A DNA stretch of 32,692 nt. It comes from Belliella aquatica (lineage in GTDB: Bacteria > Bacteroidota > Bacteroidia > Cytophagales > Cyclobacteriaceae). Location: positions 17,250 to 49,941 of the forward strand of contig NZ_BMFD01000021.1 in the NCBI RefSeq assembly GCF_014637795.1, read 5' to 3'. A program made the position numbers and the translations under genes. Under the pieces are notes generated by a model. The model saw only the letters and a program-made list of their open reading frames with translations, was not told where the DNA came from and did not search any database. The number at the start of each line of letters is the position of its first letter. Within the stretch, counting starts at the first letter, position 1. Positions 26,301-32,692 of this stretch are shown piece by piece.

Positions 26301-29300
26301 TCAACAGTTTCAGCCCGTGGGTTTGTATATTCTTCCGCAGATAATATTCCCATTATAGGCGAGGACGGCGTCATCAATATTACAGTTAATAAGCAGACAG
26401 GAGTTTTTAGTGAAACTGTTACCGGATTGAGTCCTTCTACTACGTATTACTATCAGGCTTATGCAACCAATAGTACAGGCACTAGCTATGGGGGAGTTCA
26501 GAGTTTTAGCACTCTTAATCAAGAATGTTTGATCCAATCAGCTGTTAATACAATAGATGATGTGGAAAATAGTTATGGGTTGATAAGTCAAAGTTTTACG
26601 GCTTGTCAGGATGGTTCAATCAAGCATATTAAAGTTCTATCCGCTATTAATGGTTCAGAATATCCAGTTAACTCAGTTCAAATGACCATCAGGTCTGGAG
26701 ACGGGTTAGTAGGGTCAATCATTAAAATCATAAATATTTCAACTGATATTTTTGTTGAAGCTACTAGCCTAACTCAGTATTCTTTAATTGACCTGTCAAG
26801 CGAAAGCATACATATGACTCAAGGCCAACAATATACGTTTGGTTTTGAGGGTGATGTAAGCAATGCCGTTCAACTTTATTATAGTTTTACAAAACCTGAT
26901 TTACAAAGTATTTATCCAGGAGGGAAATTTTATTTTGGAGGAGAACAACAGGCAGAAATTGATTTGATTTTTGAGATGGAATTAGGGCCTGCAATCTATG
27001 TCTCTCCACCATCAGTAACCATCATTACCGCCTCTGATGTCACGTCCTCAGGCGCCACTCTCAATGCAGAAGTTACCTCAGATGGAGGGGCTTCAGTTAC
27101 CACCCGGGGCTTTGTGTATTCTAGGACCGACGCAACGCCTACGATCGGAGAACCAGAGGTAATCCAGGGGACTGATGGTGATGGAACGGGTATTTTTAGC
27201 CAAGAAATCACAGACCTTACAGCAGGAACAACCTACTATGCACGGGCCTACGCTACTAATAGTGCTGGGACGACTTATGGAGAAATTCAAAGTCTCAAAA
27301 CAAGTCTCACTCCAAGAATAATAATCGATTTTGAGGAATCAACAAGGACATACAGTGGATGGAATACAAAAACACTTACAATTGATCACATTGATATAGC
27401 TTCTGATTTTTACTTGACTTCATCTGCATCACCTGTTTCCAAAGGATCGGTTTTAGGTTGGGCATTTAATGGCGGCGAAGGAACCTATTTCGGGGACCCA
27501 GACTTTGAGACACAGGTGGAATTATCTGTTGATCAAGGACGTTTGTTTGATCTTAGTTCCTTATTTATCTCAAATCAGGGTAATTCAGGATCTGATCCTA
27601 CTGATTTTACTTTTAGTACGAATAAGGGAAGAGTTGTGATTTCTGTTCCACTGGACGAAACTGGGAGTTTGACAGAAGTCAATTTTGCAAGCCTTTTAAA
27701 TCCTAGTTATTTTGAAGGAGTCTCAAGCGTCACTATACAGGCACCAGGCTCAGGAGTATGGTTTGAGATTGATGATATTGAAGTCAGTAATTTAAGTGAT
27801 GCTCCAAGTACTGCCCCGTCTGTTACAACTTCCCCTTTTTCAAGTGTTTCTTCAACAGGCGCTACCCTCAATGGTAATGTAACCTCGGACGGAGGAGCTT
27901 CTGTCACCGCCCGGGGCTTTGTGTATTCAAGCACCGACACTACGCCCACGATTGGAGAACCAGGGGTAACCCAAGTAACAGACGGTTATGGAACTGGTAT
28001 TTTTAGCCAAGAAATCACTGAGGTTACCATAGGCACAACATACTATGCGCGTGCCTATGCAACTAACAGTGTTGGGACCACTTATGGTGATGAGATAAGT
28101 TTCACAATTCCCAAAATCCAGCTGACCATCACTGAGCCGAACGTTACTACGAGCAAGGTGTTTGATGGAAATACAACGGCTGTAATTGTATCCTTGGGTA
28201 CGGTTACCGGTGTTCTTGCCGGGGAAGATGTGACCGTGGCAGGCATTGCTGTTTATGAAGACAGTGAGGTAGGAGTGAACAAAAGGATCACAGTGAGCTA
28301 TACTCTTGATGGAGCAGCTAAAGCCTATTATTTGGCTCCAGAATCTGATATCATCACTACAGGAGAGATCAAAGAAGCAATTAACGATCTTGACGGTGAT
28401 GGCATTCCGGATGAAGTTGATCCAGATATAGATGGAGACGGGATAGATAATGTCACCGAGCAACAGGTGCCCAATGCGACAGGTATTGGATTGGGTGACG
28501 GTAATGGTGATGCTATTCCTGATTACTTGCAAGCTCATGTGGTTTCTTTCAAGAGTGCTGAGCTGGGTATTCGCAATGATGAACAGTTTGTGACCATGGC
28601 TACGTCTGTAGGAGACTATAAATTTTCTGAGGTGGTCTCTGAGAAGAAGCCTACCGGATTAGCGAGAAGTGTATCGTCCCGACTTCCGTATGGGGTGACC
28701 AAGTTTACCCTTGATGGTTTACAATCCGGGGAAGAAATTAATCTGTCCATATTTGTGGGAAAGACCACTGCGCTGACTGGATATTTTAAGCAAGCTAATG
28801 GACAGACGGCTTGGACAAATTTGATTCAAGGAGGAATTTCTACCCAAGAGAATAAGAAATCACTCACATTTACCATTTCTGATAATGGGGTGTACGATTT
28901 AGATGCGACTGATGGAGTGTTGAAGGATCCGGGCTTGATTACTGCCTACCCTATGATTTTCAGTAATGGAGGAGATGAGATAGCTGAGTTTGGAGTGAAA
29001 GAAAATCAGCTTGCTGTGACCACCATACAGGCTTCAGACTTGGAGTGGAATACCTTCACTTATGGAATTGAAATGGGAGCAGATGAGCTACTTTTTGACG
29101 TTAATGCAGACACCGGTGAGCTGAAGTTTAAAGCTGCTCCTGATTTTGAGAATCCAAGAGATTCAGATCAGGATAATGTATATGAACTGATCGTGAATGC
29201 CTTTGCCAGTAATGGCACCGTCGATCGACAGCAGTTATTTATTACAGTAGAAGATGATAATGATACTCCATCATTCCGGATTCCTGAGGGAGGAATAGTC

Positions 29301-32300
29301 TATCTAAGGGGATTGGTTGAATTTGAGGATGAAGCTTCGGCTTCGTCCACTGATGAAAATCCGGGCGACGATATGTTTGGCTTTGGATTCGATGGAGAGG
29401 AGACGCTGGATCTATACTCCTTGTTTGAGGACCAAGACCAGTCAGGGGGAAACACCATGACCGGTATGGCTATCAGTGAAAATACTGCTGATGCAGTTAT
29501 GGAAGGGGTTTGGGAATACTCCACGGATCTGGATGCTCTGGTGTGGTATCCGATTGGTGCGGTGTCAAAGGATAATGCCTTACTCTTGGATATGGAAGCC
29601 TTTATCAGATTCGTACCTGTGCCGAATTTCTTTGGATCGCCGAAAGGCTTGAAGGTCCATCCTGTGGATGGCTCCGGAGCGACGGTGGCCCCCGAGTTTA
29701 ATTCTGCAGGGGGCACGGCTTGGACATTTGACAATGAGAAAAAATATTACACCAGGTTGAATGATGATGTAGCCAACTCTTCAGTTGGAGTAGGATCAAT
29801 AGAGATAAATATAAAAATAGAAGGAACAGAAGATCTTCCGGAATCCAAAGCGCTGTTGGTCAATGGAATAGCTATTGTGGAAGAGGAGCTGACGGGCAGC
29901 TACACCTATGTGGATGTGGATGGTGATTTGGAGTCAGGCACTGAACTGGGCTGGTTCGGATCTGTAACGGGATTGGCAGACAGCTGGATCTCGATTATTG
30001 GGGCATCCAGTGCAGAATTTACCCTGACTCAGTCTGAGGCTAATCATTACATCCGGTTTGGGGTAAGACCAAATGACGGCAAAGCCTTTGGGGAATGGAG
30101 CTACAGCGAGGCGGTAGGTCCTGTGATCTCAAAAGGAAAGGTTCAGCTCACCATCAGTGCACCGGTTTTGACGCTGAGCAAGGAATACGATGGAAGCAAC
30201 ACCGCTTTGGTAACAGCGGGAACACTATCGGGAGTGTTTTCAGGTGATGAGGTAACCGTGACAGCGACTGCGAGCTATGCAGATGCAAATGCGGGAACTG
30301 TCAAAACCATAACGGTGACCTATACGCTATCGGGCAAGGATGCAGAAAAGTATTTGGCTCCTGCAGACGATCAGTATACTGGAATCATTATAGTAAAAGC
30401 ATTAACGATCACAGCGGATAATAAGTCAAAAGTTTACGGACAAGCTAATCCAACTTTGACCTTCACATACTCAGGTCTAGTGAACGGTGATTCAAAAGCA
30501 GCAACAGAGCCAAGTATTGCAACGACAGCAACAGCAAGTCCGAATGTTGGAACTTATCCAATTACTTTGGAAGGAGCAGCAGACGCGAACTATAACATCA
30601 CACTGAAAGCAGGAGAACTGGAAGTTACCAAAGCAACTTTGACGATCACAGCAGATAATAATTCTAAGGTCTATGGACAAGAAAACCCTTCATTGACTCT
30701 TACTTACACAGGTCTGGTGAACGGAGATACAAAAGTGAGCAGCGAGGCAAAAATTTCCACTACGGCAACAGTTCGGTCGAATGTGGGTACTTACCCGATC
30801 ACGCTAAGCGGCGGGTCAGACGATAACTATGACATCGAACTGAAAGCAGGAATACTGACAGTAGGCAAAGCGAAGGTAACGATCACAGCTGATGACAAGA
30901 ATAAAGTTTATGGTGAATCGAATCCTGCCTTGACCTTCAAATACACAGGTTTGGTGAATGAGGATAGCAAGATTGCCATTGAGCCAATAATCAGTACTTC
31001 GGCTACAGTTTTGAGCAAAGCAGGTACCTATGCGATAGAGCTGACAGGTGGATCAGATGATAATTACGAAATCGAGCTGAAAAATGGTACACTGACCGTA
31101 GGCAAAGTGAAGGTGATTATAACCGCTGACAACAAGCAGAAGACTTATGGTGAAGCGAATCCAGCCTTGACCTTCACCTACAGTGGCTTGGTTAATGGCA
31201 ACACAAAAGTGGCTACTGAGCCAAGCATCAAAACGACAACGACAGCAAGTTCCAATTTGGGAACGTATCCTATTGAATTGACAGGTGGATCAGACGATAA
31301 TTATGATATCGAGCTAAAATCCGGAACACTGACGGTAGGTAAAGCGAAGGTAACGATCACAGCTGATGATAAGAATAAAGTTTATGGTGAATCGAATCCA
31401 GCCTTGACCTTCAGCTACAGTGGCTTGGTTAATGGCGACACAAAAGTGGCTACTGAGCCAAGCATCAAAACGACAACGACAGCAAGTTCCAATGTGGGAA
31501 CTTATCCGATCACGCTGACAGGCGGATCAGATGATAATTATGATATCGAGCTAAAATCCGGAACACTGATGGTAGGCAAAGCCAAAGTGATCATTACCGC
31601 TGACAACAAGCAGAAGACTTATGGTGAGGCCAATCCTGCCTTGACCTTCAGCTATGCAGGTCTTGTGAATGGTGATACAGAGTTAAGTACGGAGCCAAGC
31701 ATTCGCACCACGGCTACAGCAAGTTCAGGAGTAGGCACCTATCCAATCACCTTGACAGGAGGCTCAGATGCGAACTATGACATTACGCTAGTAGCTGGAG
31801 AATTGATATTGAAACAGGCGACTTTGACAATTACAGCATCTGATCAATCCAAAGTCTATGACCTAGAAGATCCAGAGTTCACCTATACAGTGACTGGCCT
31901 GATAGGAACAGACCAATTGAGTGGTTCACTCTCAAGGGAACAAGGAGAAGATGTGGGTAAGTATGCCATCATCTTGGGAACATTGACTGGAGGCAATAAT
32001 TATCAAATTGCATATACAGCAGCTGAATTGGAAATCATTCCAACAAGCATCAGTGAAATCTTTGAAATAGGAATTTTACAGATGAATTGGGGTGCTACTC
32101 CTAATCTTCCAATCACCATAGTACTAATGGCTACCAATGGAAGACCATACTTCCTTGATGTGACTTGGAATCAATCCACACTGAATAGATTCAGAAGAGG
32201 CACTTATGATTTGGTAGGAGAAGTGACAGATACTGCTTGGATCAAAAATCTTGAATCTTTAAAGTCAGCTATTAAAGTTTCCGTCCTTCCAAAACCAGCT

Positions 32301-32692
32301 CCGCAAGATGTTTTATTATCTAATAATACATTCGAAGGTATCAAAACAAGCCAGGAATTGGCTATAGGATCATTGACCGTAGTTGATCCTGTGGATAACA
32401 TGCACTGGCTTGGCCTTCTTGATGGTTTGGAGGATAATAGATACTTCAAAGTGATCAACGATGTGCTCTACTGGAGCAGTGAAGATCCTGCGGCAGGCAG
32501 AACCACATTCAAGGTTGTCGTGAGGGTAACTGACAGGGACTTCAATACGCTGGACAAGGTCTTTGAAATCACAAGAAACAGAGAGCGTGTATCAGAGATT
32601 GAGATCTACAATACCTTCACACCAGATGGAGATGGTATCAATGATAACTGGGGTGTACCAGAGATTCGCTACTATACAGGAGCAAGAGTTCA
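23349..32692 (+). CDS. Giant modular T9SS adhesin, 3' truncated by window (at least 3114 codons)
   Basis: The frame stays open from ATG 23349 to the window edge. Signal segment at about residues 22-48 (LGIYLLFLFFFWISSYDASA). Six FN3-like modules (about 23535, 24500, 25393, 26212, 26995 and 27811; motifs ARGFVYSSTDNTPTIGE, GLSSSTTYHYQAYATNS) alternate with five unrelated domains; the first (23817-24480) is LamG/concanavalin-like (FTIEFWIYLDG, NDWTHVAFTYDG). Then a YDG domain (about 28110-28380), TSP3-like Ca-binding motifs (DLDGDGIPDEVDPDIDGDGI, about 28387-28450), a region like the choice-of-anchor U domain, cadherin-like domains, a second YDG domain, seven MBG units (from 30396), Ig-like and cadherin-like domains, and the beginning of the type B CHU_C domain (YNTFTPDGDGINDNWGV). 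By alignment to adhesin 2 the stop should fall about 170 bp beyond the window, perhaps followed by another PorP/SprF gene. Probably a surface adhesin; ligand unknown. Confidence 0.88.
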   Translation, partial: MKKSISHSPHFHLVRSLPSFLKNLGIYLLFLFFFWISSYDASALTQYFNYYDSRDKITVVENIAPNITSSDFEFNDELASVTSRSSVYSISNNLLRIGKSGQSQVLNGSGTGVFSEAITGLNAETTYDVRAYAINSEGASYGNEESFRTSALPISNSPNNVLYFDADAKVEGLSGISPSSFTIEFWIYLDGSGNQYQGVYWSDNDDSELGIYVEEDNSVSIWDQNFEDYNSGLDNKLLTNDWTHVAFTYDGSILLIYLNGNHVSSHNASDLQLPTTNVQMGDNNDGTYGSYNLGNSALDELRIWSLVRTQTEIRNNKDIQFSIVPAGLERYYTFNEGTGGTNNAGVTSLQDVTTNGINGTLSGFSLSGTTSNWIARNSLVSSNTAPVVTSPTVTTSAASDITATIARFGGNVTEDGGAAVTARGFVYSSTDNTPTIGEGDVTDVPVGSGTGVFNEAVTGLSSSTTYHYQAYATNSAGTSYGGVQSFDTVTDCTTPPDQTFGDYEDINYLSSATYQCIVYFSSNGEVGIGNSLSQAISDSPLFSGSAVVMYGNTAGGHVGFKSVSTANNFKLVSLVAEFFGHSNGSVSEIYTIKGYDEGVEKVSVDGFAVTTSATYGVNSAAIGYIREDFNTSRNNSGTLTFGSGWSNIDEVRFFPEDATPYNNVYLALDNIDFEPAEIGSSSPIVSTDVASAISSTGATLNGNVTSDGGSSVTARGFVYSSTDNTPTIGETGVTQVADGTGIGSFSEALTGLSSSTTYHYQAYATNSVGTTYGGVESFTTAFEGVLLSTNPTLQFSASNATILGAIITDGQFGSTAISDANIQLFEASLSGNTTNQNLAYYTEPLNGGIVKSAGDGSPMMVIAEQGGEEFDFRGIEVAEYLGGGYTIKIEGKRNGLSTGSITTSVDPNTFIWLLNTSELTRSIFQNVDRVEISDNEGQLLFIYLNKITVGAPVSVVIPSLSTSSASGITATTAIMGGNVTADGGSTVSARGFVYSSADNIPIIGEDGVINITVNKQTGVFSETVTGLSPSTTYYYQAYATNSTGTSYGGVQSFSTLNQECLIQSAVNTIDDVENSYGLISQSFTACQDGSIKHIKVLSAINGSEYPVNSVQMTIRSGDGLVGSIIKIINISTDIFVEATSLTQYSLIDLSSESIHMTQGQQYTFGFEGDVSNAVQLYYSFTKPDLQSIYPGGKFYFGGEQQAEIDLIFEMELGPAIYVSPPSVTIITASDVTSSGATLNAEVTSDGGASVTTRGFVYSRTDATPTIGEPEVIQGTDGDGTGIFSQEITDLTAGTTYYARAYATNSAGTTYGEIQSLKTSLTPRIIIDFEESTRTYSGWNTKTLTIDHIDIASDFYLTSSASPVSKGSVLGWAFNGGEGTYFGDPDFETQVELSVDQGRLFDLSSLFISNQGNSGSDPTDFTFSTNKGRVVISVPLDETGSLTEVNFASLLNPSYFEGVSSVTIQAPGSGVWFEIDDIEVSNLSDAPSTAPSVTTSPFSSVSSTGATLNGNVTSDGGASVTARGFVYSSTDTTPTIGEPGVTQVTDGYGTGIFSQEITEVTIGTTYYARAYATNSVGTTYGDEISFTIPKIQLTITEPNVTTSKVFDGNTTAVIVSLGTVTGVLAGEDVTVAGIAVYEDSEVGVNKRITVSYTLDGAAKAYYLAPESDIITTGEIKEAINDLDGDGIPDEVDPDIDGDGIDNVTEQQVPNATGIGLGDGNGDAIPDYLQAHVVSFKSAELGIRNDEQFVTMATSVGDYKFSEVVSEKKPTGLARSVSSRLPYGVTKFTLDGLQSGEEINLSIFVGKTTALTGYFKQANGQTAWTNLIQGGISTQENKKSLTFTISDNGVYDLDATDGVLKDPGLITAYPMIFSNGGDEIAEFGVKENQLAVTTIQASDLEWNTFTYGIEMGADELLFDVNADTGELKFKAAPDFENPRDSDQDNVYELIVNAFASNGTVDRQQLFITVEDDNDTPSFRIPEGGIVYLRGLVEFEDEASASSTDENPGDDMFGFGFDGEETLDLYSLFEDQDQSGGNTMTGMAISENTADAVMEGVWEYSTDLDALVWYPIGAVSKDNALLLDMEAFIRFVPVPNFFGSPKGLKVHPVDGSGATVAPEFNSAGGTAWTFDNEKKYYTRLNDDVANSSVGVGSIEINIKIEGTEDLPESKALLVNGIAIVEEELTGSYTYVDVDGDLESGTELGWFGSVTGLADSWISIIGASSAEFTLTQSEANHYIRFGVRPNDGKAFGEWSYSEAVGPVISKGKVQLTISAPVLTLSKEYDGSNTALVTAGTLSGVFSGDEVTVTATASYADANAGTVKTITVTYTLSGKDAEKYLAPADDQYTGIIIVKALTITADNKSKVYGQANPTLTFTYSGLVNGDSKAATEPSIATTATASPNVGTYPITLEGAADANYNITLKAGELEVTKATLTITADNNSKVYGQENPSLTLTYTGLVNGDTKVSSEAKISTTATVRSNVGTYPITLSGGSDDNYDIELKAGILTVGKAKVTITADDKNKVYGESNPALTFKYTGLVNEDSKIAIEPIISTSATVLSKAGTYAIELTGGSDDNYEIELKNGTLTVGKVKVIITADNKQKTYGEANPALTFTYSGLVNGNTKVATEPSIKTTTTASSNLGTYPIELTGGSDDNYDIELKSGTLTVGKAKVTITADDKNKVYGESNPALTFSYSGLVNGDTKVATEPSIKTTTTASSNVGTYPITLTGGSDDNYDIELKSGTLMVGKAKVIITADNKQKTYGEANPALTFSYAGLVNGDTELSTEPSIRTTATASSGVGTYPITLTGGSDANYDITLVAGELILKQATLTITASDQSKVYDLEDPEFTYTVTGLIGTDQLSGSLSREQGEDVGKYAIILGTLTGGNNYQIAYTAAELEIIPTSISEIFEIGILQMNWGATPNLPITIVLMATNGRPYFLDVTWNQSTLNRFRRGTYDLVGEVTDTAWIKNLESLKSAIKVSVLPKPAPQDVLLSNNTFEGIKTSQELAIGSLTVVDPVDNMHWLGLLDGLEDNRYFKVINDVLYWSSEDPAAGRTTFKVVVRVTDRDFNTLDKVFEITRNRERVSEIEIYNTFTPDGDGINDNWGVPEIRYYTGARV
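23535..28110 (+). repeat. Six dispersed FN3-like modules in adhesin 4
   Basis: Modules of about 95-100 residues start near 23535, 24500, 25393, 26212, 26995 and 27811. Consensus: TSATLNGNVTSDGGASVTAR, GFVYSSTDNTPTIGE, GTGVFSEAITGL, TTYYARAYATNSAGTTYG. Modules 2 and 3 share long identical DNA stretches (near 24608/25483 and 24721/25598). The stretches between modules differ from one another. Confidence 0.85.
30396..32051 (+). repeat. MBG repeat array of adhesin 4
   Basis: Units start at 30396, 30630, 30867, 31104, 31341, 31578 and 31815. Spacing is exactly 237 bp except the first (234, one codon shorter at its start). The first two units resemble adhesin 3 units (KAGELEVTK ends); the last two are nearly identical to adhesin 2. 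The array is therefore a mosaic of the neighbouring genes' arrays. Confidence 0.9.
31495..32692 (+). repeat. Long direct repeat, copy 2 (adhesin 4 C-terminal half)
   Basis: Same sequence as 7870-9067 at constant offset 23,625, with no indels and about eight substitutions seen by eye (for example AGAGACT/AGATACT near 32226). It continues to the window edge. Confidence 0.9.

Noticed and set aside
27927-28538. 203-aa minus-strand ORF, the longest of several in 24395-30680
   Set aside because: It lies entirely inside the continuous plus-strand adhesin 4 frame, which shows clear domain motifs. The minus-strand translation has no recognisable family signature.

Overview
The window looks like an accessory cell-surface locus of a Bacteroidota bacterium, probably a Cytophagales member such as the Cyclobacteriaceae/Algoriphagus group. 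The lineage is inferred from PorP/SprF-family proteins, gliding-motility-type (CHU_C, type B) C-terminal sorting domains, AT-rich spacers and TAnnTTTG-like promoter boxes; the genus is a guess. No rRNA, tRNA or CRISPR array was seen.

Layout. (1) 1-1451: 3' end of a first giant adhesin gene, with MBG repeats and a type B sorting domain. (2) 1923-9236: second adhesin (2437 aa), built from GLUG-type beta-helix modules, a regular 33-residue Trp repeat, Big_2-like, YDG and MBG domains and the same C-terminal block. It is followed by an intergenic hairpin and a PorP/SprF gene (9333-10271). (3) 10760-12529: a membrane-anchored TPR/AraC-type regulator, followed in the same direction by the third adhesin (12628-18732, 2034 aa: beta-propeller, PKD-like domain, a long DUF285/BspA-like array, MBG array, type B domain) and a second PorP/SprF gene (18836-19774), 95% identical to the first. 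(4) Minus strand: a second TPR/AraC-type regulator (19876-21624), then an IS1595-family element (about 21673-22712) whose transposase is broken by one in-frame stop. A 149-bp MITE-like element abuts it, and three copies of a 10-bp direct repeat separate the ends. (5) 23349 to the window end: a fourth adhesin ORF of at least 3114 codons, still open at the edge. It alternates FN3-like modules with unrelated beta-rich domains, followed by TSP3-like, anchor-U-like, cadherin-like, YDG and MBG domains and the shared C-terminal block.

How it fits together (inference from family knowledge). The adhesins carry Sec signal peptides and type B sorting domains, so they should be exported by the type IX secretion system. 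In Flavobacterium johnsoniae the adhesin SprB needs SprF, a PorP/SprF outer-membrane protein, for secretion; here each complete adhesin gene is followed directly by a PorP/SprF gene. The two TPR/HTH proteins sit beside adhesin genes and may control them. All four adhesins share a conserved C-terminal half (MBG array, Ig-like domain, cadherin-like domain, sorting domain) fused to entirely different N-terminal halves. Adhesins 2 and 4 share a nearly identical, indel-free repeat of about 1.2 kb, 23,625 bp apart. Together this suggests a locus in which display and secretion ends are kept and homogenised while the outward-facing ends are exchanged.
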